A stretch of DNA of 61,129 nt from Clostridia bacterium (GCA_017546665.1 JAFYSE010000053.1:1-61129); one strand, 5' to 3'. Counted from the first letter of the stretch, positions 41,093 through 51,393 are shown. A program made the numbers and translations. The notes: generated by a model not told the origin, from the letters alone.

Positions 41093-44000
41093 ATGTGGGC
41101 ATTTACACATACAATTAAAAATTCAGCAGAATATGAAGGCGTGGAAAACAGTATTAAAAAAGGTTTTCTGCCACAAGGTGTTTTAGGGTTAACTCCCGTT
41201 ATGAAGGCACATCTTGTTTCTGCGTTAGTAGGGGGTCTTGGAAAAAAGGCCCTTGTTGTCGTGCCCGACGATGCAACTGCGGTGAGACTCTGTGAAGATT
41301 TAACATCATTTGGTATTTCTTGTCTTCACTTTCCGTCCCGCAGTTTTTCTTTTTATTCTACGGATTCACAAAGTTATGAATATGAGCAAAAAAGAATTAA
41401 AGTTCTTCGTCGTATGCTTGATAATCGTTGTGATGTAGTTGTAGCGAGTGCCGAAGCAACTCTCTCCTATACTATTCCCCCTGAACTTTTAAGACAAAAA
41501 TCCGTACTGCTAAAAAAGAACGAAGAAACAACACTTGAAAACATTATAATTTCACTTAACTGTGCAGGTTATACAAGAGTTGATGCAGTTGAGGGTGTAG
41601 GTCAGTACTCCGTACGTGGTGGCATTGTGGACTTTTTCTCACCTGACGATGAAGAACCTGTTAGAATTGAACTTTGGGGCGACACCGTTGACACAATGTG
41701 TCGTTTTGACATTGTTTCTCAAAGAAGAACAATGAATATAGATGAAATTCTTATTGCACCGTCAAAAGAAATCATTATTGATAACCCACAAGAATTAATT
41801 GTTAAAATTGAGAAACTTGCCTATTCAATCCGTGGCAAGAAAACAGAAATTATTCGTGAAAAGTTATATCAGGATATTGACCGACTTAAAAACGGACTAT
41901 CCGTCGGTTCTGCTGACAAGTACTTACCACTTGTCTATTCCCCTGCTACACTTTTTGACTATGCCGAAAACTATCTTCTTTTCGCATTTGAAACAGCAGA
42001 AATTAAAGAGAAGGTATCTTCCTCACAGAAACTTCTGTATGAAGACATCAAGGCTTGTGTTGAAGACGGTACGCTCTGTAAGGGGCTTGATAAATTCTGT
42101 CTTACCTTTAATGAATTGGTTGAAAACTATCAGCTTTTCGGTGCAACATATTTTGACAACTTTGCTCGTGGCAGTTTTGACACACCCATTAAGAGTCTTA
42201 CAACATTCAACGGAAACACATTACCTATTTGGAACGGAAAACTTGATGTGCTTATGGACGACCTTCAACACATGGTATCGAAAGAAAGCACCGTTGTAGT
42301 TTTTGCAGGTACTGAAAAGAGTGCAAAAAACCTTGCAGAAACTCTTAATGATGAAAATTACACCTCTGTTTATTTTCCTGTTATACCTGCACAGTTTCCA
42401 AAAGGTGCTATTTGTGTGCTTTCGGGTTCATTGAGTTCGGGTTTTTCATATTCAAGGGAAAGACTGTATGTTATAACATATTCAAAGGTCTATCAGTCAA
42501 AGGCAAAAAGACGAAACACTGGCTTTAAGGCAAGGGACACAATTCATTCTCTTGACGAGCTTAAAAAGGGTGATTACATTGTTCACGCAGTTCACGGAAT
42601 CGGTGTTTTCGATGGTGTTACTCAACTTGAAGCCAATAAAATTATAAAAGACTATATTAAAATCAAGTATGCGAAAAGCGATGTGCTTTATGTGCCCGTT
42701 ACTCAGCTTGATTTGGTATCAAAATACATTGGTCCACACGAAGACGACGGAAAGGCATTAAAACTTAATCGTCTTGGTGGTGGCGACTGGGAAAAGACAA
42801 GAAACAAAGTCCGTACTGCCGTTAAGGATATGGCAGACCAGTTAATAAAACTATATTCACAACGTTTGCATAGTGAGGGATATGCTTTTTCTCCCGATAT
42901 TGATATGCAGTTAGATTTCGAACGACGTTTTGAATTTGAAGAAACCGGTGACCAACTCCGTAGCATTGATGAAATCAAGAGTGATATGGAAAAACCATAT
43001 CCAATGGACAGACTTCTTTGTGGTGATGTTGGTTTTGGTAAGACGGAAGTGGCACTTCGTGCTGTTTTTAAATGTATTGCAGACGGAAAACAATGTGCAA
43101 TACTTGTGCCAACAACAATTCTTGCATTACAGCATTATCAAACAATTTTAAAACGATTTGAAGGATTCCCTATCGAAGCAGAAATGCTTTCCCGATTTAG
43201 GACACCTACTCAAAGAGCAAAGATTATTAAGAGCATAAACGCAGGGTTTATTGATATAATTGTTGGCACTCACTCCCTTATTTCAAAGAACGTTAAGTTT
43301 AAAGATTTGGGACTCTTAATCGTTGACGAAGAACAACGTTTTGGCGTTGCACAAAAAGAAAAGCTCAAAGAATTGTTCCCCGGTGTTGATGTTCTTACAC
43401 TTTCTGCAACACCAATTCCGAGAACACTCAATATGGCTATGTCGGGAATTCGAGATATGTCCGTTATTGAAGAAGCACCATCCGACCGTTTTCCTGTGCA
43501 AACCTATGTTGTTGAACATAATCTTCCACTTCTTTGTGAGGCTATGGAAAAGGAATTGCGTCGTGGGGGTCAGGTTTATTTCTTACACAACCGAGTTGAT
43601 TCTATTGACGGTGTTGCAGTTGCAATTCAGGAATATCTGCCCGATGCTCGTATTAAAACGGCTCACGGAAAGATGAACGAAGAAGAATTAAGCGAAATTT
43701 GGCGTGACCTTATGAATGGCGAGATTGATATTCTTGTCTGCACAACCATCATTGAAACAGGTGTTGACGTGCCAAACGCAAACACCCTTATTATTGAAGA
43801 TGCAGACAAGTTAGGACTTGCTCAGCTCCATCAGTTGCGTGGTCGAGTTGGACGAAGTGCACGTAGGGCTAGTGCATATCTCACATATAAGCGTGATAAG
43901 AACTTAACCGAAGTAGCATACAAGCGATTACAGGCAATCCGTGAATACACAGAATTCGGTTCAGGCTTTAAAATTGCTATGCGTGACCTTGAAATTCGTG

Positions 44001-44566
44001 GTGCAGGTAACCTTTTGGGTGCACAACAGCACGGACATCTTGCCGCAGTTGGTTACGATATGTATATGAAACTACTTAGTGAAGCCATCAGTCAGGAAAA
44101 AGGCGAAAAACCGAAAACAAGAGAATGTCTTATTGACCTTCAAATCAACGCTCACATTCCTGATAAATATATTTCTGCACTTTCTCAAAGGCTTATGGTT
44201 TATCGTAGAATTGCAGATGTCCGTACCTTTGAGGATGCAGAGGATGTGCGTGACGAATTGCGAGACCGTTTTGGTGATATTCCACCATCAGTTGAAGGGC
44301 TTATAGAAGTTTCTCTTTGCAGAAACACTGCATCAAGTCTTGGAATTTACGAAATTGGTCAACGTGGTGACACCATTGCCCTTTATTGTGAAGAAATCAA
44401 CACTTCCCTTGTGCTTGACATTTCATCTGTCCTTCGTGGTCGTGTTGGTGTTACCGGAAGTGGTAAAAAGAGCATAAATGTTAAAAAGAAACCTGACCAA
44501 AATTCTCTTGATACCTTAAAAGAGATTTTCTTGGCAGTAGAAAGAACGAGAGTTGATAATAAATGA
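41093..44566 (+). CDS. mfd: Transcription-repair coupling factor Mfd
   Basis: Mfd removes stalled RNA polymerase from lesions and recruits UvrA. The 1157-residue protein has the UvrB-homology region, the CarD-like polymerase-interaction domain (KKGDYIVHAVHGIGVF), and a RecG-like motor with Walker A GDVGFGKTE (about 643) and the DEEQRFGV box (about 745). The TRG motif region and the C-terminal D7 domain follow. It is complete. The next gene starts within its stop (ATGA). Confidence 0.98.
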   Translation: MWAFTHTIKNSAEYEGVENSIKKGFLPQGVLGLTPVMKAHLVSALVGGLGKKALVVVPDDATAVRLCEDLTSFGISCLHFPSRSFSFYSTDSQSYEYEQKRIKVLRRMLDNRCDVVVASAEATLSYTIPPELLRQKSVLLKKNEETTLENIIISLNCAGYTRVDAVEGVGQYSVRGGIVDFFSPDDEEPVRIELWGDTVDTMCRFDIVSQRRTMNIDEILIAPSKEIIIDNPQELIVKIEKLAYSIRGKKTEIIREKLYQDIDRLKNGLSVGSADKYLPLVYSPATLFDYAENYLLFAFETAEIKEKVSSSQKLLYEDIKACVEDGTLCKGLDKFCLTFNELVENYQLFGATYFDNFARGSFDTPIKSLTTFNGNTLPIWNGKLDVLMDDLQHMVSKESTVVVFAGTEKSAKNLAETLNDENYTSVYFPVIPAQFPKGAICVLSGSLSSGFSYSRERLYVITYSKVYQSKAKRRNTGFKARDTIHSLDELKKGDYIVHAVHGIGVFDGVTQLEANKIIKDYIKIKYAKSDVLYVPVTQLDLVSKYIGPHEDDGKALKLNRLGGGDWEKTRNKVRTAVKDMADQLIKLYSQRLHSEGYAFSPDIDMQLDFERRFEFEETGDQLRSIDEIKSDMEKPYPMDRLLCGDVGFGKTEVALRAVFKCIADGKQCAILVPTTILALQHYQTILKRFEGFPIEAEMLSRFRTPTQRAKIIKSINAGFIDIIVGTHSLISKNVKFKDLGLLIVDEEQRFGVAQKEKLKELFPGVDVLTLSATPIPRTLNMAMSGIRDMSVIEEAPSDRFPVQTYVVEHNLPLLCEAMEKELRRGGQVYFLHNRVDSIDGVAVAIQEYLPDARIKTAHGKMNEEELSEIWRDLMNGEIDILVCTTIIETGVDVPNANTLIIEDADKLGLAQLHQLRGRVGRSARRASAYLTYKRDKNLTEVAYKRLQAIREYTEFGSGFKIAMRDLEIRGAGNLLGAQQHGHLAAVGYDMYMKLLSEAISQEKGEKPKTRECLIDLQINAHIPDKYISALSQRLMVYRRIADVRTFEDAEDVRDELRDRFGDIPPSVEGLIEVSLCRNTASSLGIYEIGQRGDTIALYCEEINTSLVLDISSVLRGRVGVTGSGKKSINVKKKPDQNSLDTLKEIFLAVERTRVDNK

Positions 44567-45249
44567 TTGGAACAATAGTTAATACTGCTACCATACTTAC
44601 AGGTAGCGTAATCGGCAGTTTATTGAAAAAAGGCATAAAAGAAAAATATACAAAATGCCTTATGAATGCTATGGGACTTGCTGCGGCAGGAATCGGAATA
44701 AATTCTGTTGTACAGAATATGCCAAACAGTAAATATCCCGTACTTTTCATTGTAAGTCTTGCTCTGGGCTCACTTTTCGGTAATATGATTGACCTTGATA
44801 AGCGTTTTAATTCTCTTACAGAAAGAAAAGGTAAAAGTGAATTGGGAAAAGGACTTTCAACTGCAATACTTCTTTTCTGTATTGGTAGCTTATCAATTCT
44901 TGGACCTATAAATTCTGCACTTAATAATGACCATACTTACCTTTTTACAAATGCTACTCTTGATTTTGTAACAAGTATGGTTCTTGCTTCTACATACGGA
45001 ATCGGAATTGCACTTGCTGCACCTGTATTATTCTTATGGCAAGGTTCAATTTACTTACTTGCAACATTTTTAGGCGAATTTATGAGTCCTGAACTCATGT
45101 GTGAAATCAGTGTTGTTGGCGGTTTCTTAATCGCATCTTCCGGCATTGCAATTCTTGAAATTAAAAATCTTAAAACACTTAACATGCTACCGGCATTGAT
45201 TATTCCACCAATCTGGTTTATAATTATGTGGATAATTTCATTGATATAA
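44563..45249 (+). CDS. DUF554 family membrane protein
   Basis: The 228-residue protein has about six to seven transmembrane segments and family motifs TATILTGSVIGSLLKKGI near the N-terminus and SLFGNMIDLDKRFN. Members (such as YdfK/YqgA-type) are widespread membrane proteins of unknown role, possibly transporters. It overlaps the mfd stop by four bases, so it is translationally coupled. No function can be assigned. Confidence 0.85.
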   Translation: MIGTIVNTATILTGSVIGSLLKKGIKEKYTKCLMNAMGLAAAGIGINSVVQNMPNSKYPVLFIVSLALGSLFGNMIDLDKRFNSLTERKGKSELGKGLSTAILLFCIGSLSILGPINSALNNDHTYLFTNATLDFVTSMVLASTYGIGIALAAPVLFLWQGSIYLLATFLGEFMSPELMCEISVVGGFLIASSGIAILEIKNLKTLNMLPALIIPPIWFIIMWIISLI

Positions 45250-45269
45250 AAAATCGGGGGTTATGTTTT

Positions 45270-46547
45270 ATGAAAAAAACATTAAAGAAAATTTCAAAAG
45301 TATTATTAAAAGTTTTAGTTGCTATTTTGTGCTTGATTCTTGTTTTTGCTTGTTTCAGTGCGGTTGCAAATAAGATTTATAACAAGAATATCACTGACTA
45401 TGCAGCATCATTTAAGCAGGTTGAAATCGAAAACCAATTAGTGCCTGAAAAAGATGCAGATGGTAACTGGACTTTTACCACTGACCGCGAATTAAAGATT
45501 ATGCATCTCACCGACATTCACCTTGGTGGCGGTTGGATTCCTAAAAAGAATGACACATTAGCACTCAACGCCGTTGCACAGATGATTAGTGTTGAAAAAC
45601 CTGACCTTGTTGTGGTTACCGGTGATATTGCTTACCCTGTGCCATATCAATCAGGTGCTTTCAACAATCTTCCACCACACGAAACCTTTGCAACACTTAT
45701 GGAAACTCTTGGCGTTTATTGGACAGTTACTTTTGGTAATCACGATTCTGAATTTTATAGCACATACACAAGAGAAGAAGTTTCAGATTTTTATTCCAAC
45801 CCTGATTTTAAATATTGCTTATATCAGGATAACAACGACCTTTATGGTTGTGGCAACAGTGTTATCAATGTTAAGAATTCACAGGGCATTATCACTCAGT
45901 CAATTTTTACAATCGACTCAAACGCATATACAGGTGAAACCTTAATCGAAACAATCGCTTGGGAATATGACAATATTCACGAAGACCAGATTTCTTGGTA
46001 TAAATCAATAGTTGAGAAAAATAACGAATACAATAAAAACCTTATTGCTACTCTTGACAACAAAGATGAATTACTTTCAAAATATGAAAAGCTTGGCACA
46101 TTACTCTTCTTCCATATCCCTATTGCCGAATATGGTGATGCTTGGTTTGAATATGTCAACAATGGATATAAGGACACAGAAAATGCTAAATACATCTATG
46201 GTACTGCAGGTGAATCAGGTGATGTTGTTTATAGCAGTGCAATCCCCGACAATCTCTTTGAAACAATGTTAGAACTTGGCGGAAAACACGGTATTTTCTG
46301 TGGTCACGACCATGTAAACAACTTCTCAATTGACTATAAGGGAATTCGTCTTACATATGGCTTGAGCGTTGACTATCTTGCATATTTGAGAATCAGTTCA
46401 TTGGGCTCACAGCGCGGTTGCACAATGATTACAGTAAATCCTGACGGTACATTCGACTGTATCGCAGAAAACTATTATCAAGATAAATACGACCACGAAG
46501 CACGAGAAGATGTTACAATGCAGGTGCTTAACGAAGACCACAAATAA
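45270..46547 (+). CDS. Membrane-anchored calcineurin-like metallophosphoesterase
   Basis: The 425-residue protein has an N-terminal membrane anchor or signal segment (about 10-33). Its metal-binding motifs are LTDIHLGGG, VTGDIAYP, FGNHDSEF and FCGHDHVN, the full calcineurin-like set. The catalytic domain is therefore outside the cell. It may release phosphate from nucleotides, phospholipids or wall polymers. ATG 45270 is chosen since GGGGG precedes it. The upstream in-frame part overlaps the DUF554 gene. The substrate is unknown. Confidence 0.88.
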   Translation: MKKTLKKISKVLLKVLVAILCLILVFACFSAVANKIYNKNITDYAASFKQVEIENQLVPEKDADGNWTFTTDRELKIMHLTDIHLGGGWIPKKNDTLALNAVAQMISVEKPDLVVVTGDIAYPVPYQSGAFNNLPPHETFATLMETLGVYWTVTFGNHDSEFYSTYTREEVSDFYSNPDFKYCLYQDNNDLYGCGNSVINVKNSQGIITQSIFTIDSNAYTGETLIETIAWEYDNIHEDQISWYKSIVEKNNEYNKNLIATLDNKDELLSKYEKLGTLLFFHIPIAEYGDAWFEYVNNGYKDTENAKYIYGTAGESGDVVYSSAIPDNLFETMLELGGKHGIFCGHDHVNNFSIDYKGIRLTYGLSVDYLAYLRISSLGSQRGCTMITVNPDGTFDCIAENYYQDKYDHEAREDVTMQVLNEDHK

Positions 46548-46555
46548 ATAAAAAC

Positions 46556-46590
46556 AAAAGCCACTCGTTTGAGTGGCTTAATTTTTTGTC
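46556..46590. terminator. Terminator between phosphoesterase and MFS genes
   Basis: GCCACTC, loop GTTT, GAGTGGC, then TTAATTTTTT. The opposite strand is also T-rich (from AAAACAAAA). It is bidirectional. Confidence 0.85.
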
Positions 46591-46594
46591 ATTA

Positions 46595-47989
46595 TTATTC
46601 TATTTCGTCAAGATTTACACCTTTTGTTTCTTTAACACCTTTTGTAAACATTATTGCTGCAACACCAACTGCTACAACTGAAATCGCAAGGCATACCCAC
46701 CAAATTGGGAATTTAATCATACCAATGATTGCAAGTAAGTAACCAACTGCAAGACCAATGATTACTAAAAGTCCCTCTGCACCAACAACGGATGCACGGA
46801 TATCAGTCGGTACTTTTTCTGTCATCATAACATTCATATAGTCCCTGCCTATCCAATATGAGCCTTGATAAAGTCCTGCAAAGAAGCCAATAAGATATGG
46901 ATTCCAACCACAAAGAATACCTGCTACAAAGAGAGTGTAACCTGATATACAAAGGATGGAGAAGCCTGTTACAGTAACCTTTCTGCCAAGCTTGTCGGCA
47001 ATAAAGCCTGAAAGGAAGGTGATTGTTGCATACACCACAGGCACCATAAACAATGCCTTTGTAATATCGCTTGTACTCATACCAACCTTGTGCATTGATG
47101 ACTCAAAATAAAGAGCGATTGCAGGCATTGCGGAGTCGAAGATAATATGAGAAATTATAAGGTTTTTTGTGTCCTTATTTGCAAAGATATACTTAACACC
47201 ATTGAAAACACCTGACTGATTTCTTTGTGCTTCCTTTTGCTGTTTTTTCATCAGCTTTTCTGCTTGGCGTTCCTCGTATGGGCGTGAAAGATAAGCAATT
47301 CTCTCATCAATAAACACCTTTGTATCCTTTGCGAAAAGAACAACTAAAAGTACTGCGATAAATCCTATAATTGCCGGTACAAGGAAGATTTCACGCCATC
47401 TTGTTGGGTCGTCACCCATAAGCATATCACGGAGTGTAGGAATAAGAATAACACCTAAAATACCAAAGCTTTTAAGGAAACTATAAATCTTTGCTCTGTG
47501 TTTATCGGGTGCTTCTTCAAGAATATAAATAATCTGAATATCGTGTCCCATAAAGAAACTAATAATTGCAAAGCCTACAAGGAACATAATATAGCTTGTT
47601 GATAAATGAATTACAATAAGTCCCGTTGCCATACCAAGGGTTGAAATTGCGAAAAGTGGTTTTCTTCCCCATTTATCGGCAAGTGCTTTATAAAATGGTG
47701 TTATGATACCAAAAACATAGGTAACCACACCGATGGTTGAGTGAAGTGCTAAGCCCTCTTGGAAAGTATATAACTTACCCATAAAAGGATTGTTTACAAA
47801 GAACTCTGTAACAAAAGATGACTGCACAGTAACAGTTAGGTTGCTTGTTACTTCGTCAAGAATGTTAACAATAGCAATAAGAATAAGCAAAACAAAAAAA
47901 TATTTGCTACTGCCAGACCTATTCTGCATCCTTTTTAGTCGTTTGATTTCTTTTTGTTCGTTTATGGTGATTGCTTCTGTTGTTTTCAT
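46595..47989 (-). CDS. Major facilitator superfamily transporter
   Basis: The 464-residue protein has 12 predicted transmembrane segments and MFS signatures, DKWGRKPLFA between TM2 and 3 and DKLGRKVTVTG in the second half. The central cytoplasmic loop is long and basic (RQAEKLMKKQQKEAQR). Its charge pattern and length resemble sugar/metabolite proton symporters or exporters. It lies directly beside the GH3-condensation pair under a perfect-consensus promoter, so it may export or import the product or precursor of that locus. That link is inference. Confidence 0.88.
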   Translation of the reverse strand: MKTTEAITINEQKEIKRLKRMQNRSGSSKYFFVLLILIAIVNILDEVTSNLTVTVQSSFVTEFFVNNPFMGKLYTFQEGLALHSTIGVVTYVFGIITPFYKALADKWGRKPLFAISTLGMATGLIVIHLSTSYIMFLVGFAIISFFMGHDIQIIYILEEAPDKHRAKIYSFLKSFGILGVILIPTLRDMLMGDDPTRWREIFLVPAIIGFIAVLLVVLFAKDTKVFIDERIAYLSRPYEERQAEKLMKKQQKEAQRNQSGVFNGVKYIFANKDTKNLIISHIIFDSAMPAIALYFESSMHKVGMSTSDITKALFMVPVVYATITFLSGFIADKLGRKVTVTGFSILCISGYTLFVAGILCGWNPYLIGFFAGLYQGSYWIGRDYMNVMMTEKVPTDIRASVVGAEGLLVIIGLAVGYLLAIIGMIKFPIWWVCLAISVVAVGVAAIMFTKGVKETKGVNLDEIE

Positions 47990-48018
47990 ACAGTCCCCAC
48001 CTTTCTCTTATATCTTAA

Positions 48019-48047
48019 ATTATAAATATCAAATCCTTCTATGTCAA
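48019..48047 (-). promoter_or_regulatory. Consensus sigma-A promoter of the MFS gene
   Basis: On the minus strand: TTGACA, 17 bases, TATAAT. It lies 30 bases from the MFS start codon and is back to back with the promoter of the GH3 gene. Confidence 0.8.
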
Positions 48048-48079
48048 TAAATTAAAATGGTATAAATAATAAAAAATCG

Positions 48080-48108
48080 TTGCAATAAGCAGGATTTTGT
48101 TATACAAT
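48080..48108 (+). promoter_or_regulatory. Predicted promoter of the GH3-condensation pair
   Basis: TTGCAA, 17 bases, TACAAT, ending 66 bases before the GH3 start. Confidence 0.5.
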
Positions 48109-48174
48109 TACATTGGTATTTGTCCATAAAAATTTAAAAGTTGTAAAACTTGCAATAAGGGAGTATCTAAAACA

Positions 48175-49878
48175 ATGAAAATTATGAAGCTTTTTAGGCC
48201 TATGTTCACTGCTATGGGTGGATTTTTAGGTATCTGCGAACACATCAAACTCTATTTCTATGCTAAAAATGCAAACAAGGTTCAAGAGAGAGTTCTTAGA
48301 AATCTTATGCGTGATAACAAAACTACTGAATATGGTAAAAAGAACAATTTTGATAAGGTTAAGTCAATAGAAGACTATCAAAACCTTGTTCCTTATTCAG
48401 ATTACCTTGATTATGAAGATTACATAATGAGAATGGCTAATGGCGAAAAAGGACTTATCACAAATAGATATATCCGTCGGTTCACAGAATCATCAGGTAG
48501 TACAGGAAGAAGTAAGCTTGTTCCACTTTCAGGTTTTTCAGAATGGACAATTATGTGCTTTAGTTTCAGTGCACCTGTAGGTTGTGCTGTTAAATATTTC
48601 TGGAAAGAAAAGCATAAACCACTTCCACCACAAAGAGGTCTTCAGACTGCAGAAGTTAACTACAGAAAAACTCCGGGTGGTGCTTCTGTTTCATGCCTTT
48701 CATCAATTCCTTTCCTTAATATGAAACCTATCGTTAAATTCTACACAAGTTCACCAAAGGAAGTTATGTTCCCAAAACCTGATGTAGATATGGATATGCA
48801 CTATGTAAAACTCTTCTTTGCTTTGCAGGATGAAGATATCAGTTATCTTGGCACAATTTTCATTACAACCCTTGAATCAATGATGTTCTACCTTGAAGAA
48901 AACTGGAAAATGATTTGTGACAATATTGAAAAAGGTCAACTTAGTGATTCTGTAAGAATTCCTGATGATATTCGTGCAAGTCTTCAAAAGAAAATCAAAC
49001 CAAATCCAAAGAGAGCTGCAAAACTTCGTGCAGAATTTGAAAAAGGCTTTGACGAATCTCCAATCGTTACAAGAATCTGGCCACATTGTGGTTGGTTATA
49101 TGGTATGGGTACAGGCTCACTCTCTCACTATCAGCAGAGACTTCGTCGTTATATCGGTGAGGATATGCCTATCCACTATGTTGGCTATGGTGCAACTGAA
49201 GCTCTTATGGCTGTTCCAAAAGAATTAAATTCTTACGAATATGTAATTCTTCCACAGAACTCATTCTTTGAATTCCTTCCACTTGATGCTCCTGAAGGCA
49301 CAAAGCCATTGACTATCAGTCAGCTTGAGGTTGGCAAGGAATATGAGGTTATCCTTACAAATATGAGTGGTTTCTACCGTTATCGTATTGAAGACGTTGT
49401 TAAAGTTACTGGTTTCTATCATCAGTCTCCAAAAATCACTTTCTGTTATCGTCTTAATCAGATTGCTAATATCAGTGGTGAAAAGATTAACCAGCTTGCT
49501 TTTGATGAAATCGTTGGTAATTTCTCCAATAAAATGGATGAAATGTTTGTTGGCTACAGTATTTATCCTGACAGAGAAACTTCTCCCGGACACTATGTAC
49601 TTCTTGTTGAAGGTACAAAGGAACACACAAAGGAAGAAGAAGCAGTTTATGCTGAAGAATTTGAAAAATGCCTTGTTGCAGGTAACGTTTCCGTTGGCCC
49701 ACTTATTAAGAGTGGTGCATTAGGTCATTGTGAGTTCAAATTCCTTCGTCACGGTACATACGACGAATATCGCGAAATGCTCAGAATGAATGGTGCTAAC
49801 CTTAACCAGATTAAGCCAATCAAGGTTATCAATTCAGAAGAAAGAAAAGAATTCTTCTTCAACCATACTCAATTTTAA
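48175..49878 (+). CDS. GH3 auxin-responsive-promoter-family acyl-adenylating enzyme
   Basis: The 567-residue protein has the three GH3 nucleotide-binding motifs: SSGSTGRSKLVPLS (about 105), GYGATEALM (about 340), and FYRYRIEDVVKV (about 400). Plant GH3 enzymes adenylate an acyl acid such as a hormone and join it to an amino acid as an amide. Bacterial members are poorly characterised. It is followed 14 bases later by a condensation-fold protein. An acyl-AMP handed to that partner, or direct amide synthesis, is plausible. An AAGGGAG site lies before the ATG, with slightly long spacing. Substrates cannot be deduced. Confidence 0.9.
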   Translation: MKIMKLFRPMFTAMGGFLGICEHIKLYFYAKNANKVQERVLRNLMRDNKTTEYGKKNNFDKVKSIEDYQNLVPYSDYLDYEDYIMRMANGEKGLITNRYIRRFTESSGSTGRSKLVPLSGFSEWTIMCFSFSAPVGCAVKYFWKEKHKPLPPQRGLQTAEVNYRKTPGGASVSCLSSIPFLNMKPIVKFYTSSPKEVMFPKPDVDMDMHYVKLFFALQDEDISYLGTIFITTLESMMFYLEENWKMICDNIEKGQLSDSVRIPDDIRASLQKKIKPNPKRAAKLRAEFEKGFDESPIVTRIWPHCGWLYGMGTGSLSHYQQRLRRYIGEDMPIHYVGYGATEALMAVPKELNSYEYVILPQNSFFEFLPLDAPEGTKPLTISQLEVGKEYEVILTNMSGFYRYRIEDVVKVTGFYHQSPKITFCYRLNQIANISGEKINQLAFDEIVGNFSNKMDEMFVGYSIYPDRETSPGHYVLLVEGTKEHTKEEEAVYAEEFEKCLVAGNVSVGPLIKSGALGHCEFKFLRHGTYDEYREMLRMNGANLNQIKPIKVINSEERKEFFFNHTQF

Positions 49879-49892
49879 AGGGTGAAAACCTT

Positions 49893-51332
49893 ATGAAAGA
49901 ATCAATTATTAAACAATACACAGAAAGCCTGCCTATTAAAAAGCAGGCTTTAGCCTTTTCTAAAATAAACGAATACTGCGACCTACTCAAAAAGCGTGGT
50001 CTTGATGACGACAAGGCATGTGCAGAAATTGCAGTTGATGTTGTTAAGAATGGTTATAACGTAAAAAAAATCCGTGCAGAAGTTTATGACAAAGTAAATT
50101 ATATGTGTCGTTGCTATATGGATATCAATGCACGTTTTAGACTTGACTATGATTTCATTCCTGATATAAATGCCATCAAAACGGTGCTTATCAGCCTTTT
50201 TGAGCATTCCCCTATTCTTCATTCAAAGTTTGTTGATAATCATATTGCACCTTATTGGAAAGTGTGTGATTACGATTTAAATGACATTTTTGCTGTTACA
50301 GAAACAGATTACCTTGAGAAGGATGTTTATGATTTCTTCGTCCAGACTATTAAGGTTACAAACAATGTGCAACTTAAATTTAACCTTTTTGTAAAAGATG
50401 GAAAATGTGCACTTTGTGTCCTTTGGAATCATATGGTAATGGATGGCGGCGGAATTAAGCAACTTCTCGGTGATGTATTCAAAGGCTATAATGAATACGT
50501 GGCAAGTGCTAAAATTCCACTTGATTTCAGAGTTGGCTCAAGAAAACTCGGCGAAGTTTATAAGGATTTGCCTGAAGAAACCAAAAAAGCAGCAAAAACA
50601 AAGTTTGCAAATAAGACATCTAAGGAAAAGAAGACCTTGCCATTTACAGCACCTTGTGCAGATGACCATAACATTCTTGTTACAAAGGTTATTCCTGCTG
50701 AAACCTTCATGGGTGCAGTAAAAAAAGCAAAAGGCTTTGGCGCTACTGCAAACGACGTACTTTCAACTTGTTATATTGATGCAGCATATAAAATGTTAGG
50801 TTGCCACAACGAAGACTTTACACTTTCTTGTGCTGTTGATTTAAGACGGTATATGAATGACCCCAACAGAATCGGTTACGCTAACCACACAACCTTTATG
50901 CCTTGCACGGTATCTAAAAAAGGGGAAACTATTTTAGACACGCTTAAAGAAGTTTCCGAATGTAACAACAAATCAAAAGAAGATGAATTTTTAGGTCTTT
51001 ACGGACTTCCACTTCTTAACTATGCATTCACTCAGCTTATTTACATTCAAGCAGAATTAATGGTTAAAATGTTCTATAACAACGCTAACCTATCAGTTAG
51101 TAATGTTGGACGGCTTGATGCTAACTTCTGTGCTTTAGATGGCAACCCACCTACTTTTGCTATGGGTGCAGGTGCTGCAAAAAAGAAAAACTGTGCAGTT
51201 GCTACTGCATTATCCCTTAACGGTAATGCTATTATCACAATCTGTATTCAGGGAACTGAAAAAGACAAGGAGATGCTTGATACTTTCTTCAACCACATGG
51301 AAGACAGTATGAAAGAAATCGCAAACAGTTAA
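49893..51332 (+). CDS. Condensation/acyltransferase-fold protein (stand-alone)
   Basis: The 479-residue protein belongs to the CoA-dependent acyltransferase fold shared by NRPS condensation domains, alcohol acetyltransferases and PapA-type enzymes. The catalytic motif reads NHMVMDGGG (His180, Asp184), where the first His of HHxxxDG is replaced by Asn but the catalytic His and DG remain. The later VDLRRYMND, GYANHTTFM and SNVGRLD blocks fit the C-terminal half of that fold. It is paired with the GH3 gene on one transcript. It may transfer an acyl group to an alcohol or amine. Which donor it uses is unknown. Confidence 0.75.
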   Translation: MKESIIKQYTESLPIKKQALAFSKINEYCDLLKKRGLDDDKACAEIAVDVVKNGYNVKKIRAEVYDKVNYMCRCYMDINARFRLDYDFIPDINAIKTVLISLFEHSPILHSKFVDNHIAPYWKVCDYDLNDIFAVTETDYLEKDVYDFFVQTIKVTNNVQLKFNLFVKDGKCALCVLWNHMVMDGGGIKQLLGDVFKGYNEYVASAKIPLDFRVGSRKLGEVYKDLPEETKKAAKTKFANKTSKEKKTLPFTAPCADDHNILVTKVIPAETFMGAVKKAKGFGATANDVLSTCYIDAAYKMLGCHNEDFTLSCAVDLRRYMNDPNRIGYANHTTFMPCTVSKKGETILDTLKEVSECNNKSKEDEFLGLYGLPLLNYAFTQLIYIQAELMVKMFYNNANLSVSNVGRLDANFCALDGNPPTFAMGAGAAKKKNCAVATALSLNGNAIITICIQGTEKDKEMLDTFFNHMEDSMKEIANS

Positions 51333-51346
51333 AAACACATATAATA

Positions 51347-51386
51347 ACAGCCCAAGGAACTAAAAAACCTTGGGCTGTAAATTTTT
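51347..51386. terminator. Terminator between the GH3-condensation pair and the lipoprotein gene
   Basis: ACAGCCCAAGG and CCTTGGGCTGT form a perfect 11-bp stem followed by AAATTTTT. It is likely used from both sides. Confidence 0.85.
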
Positions 51387-51393
51387 ATCTAAC

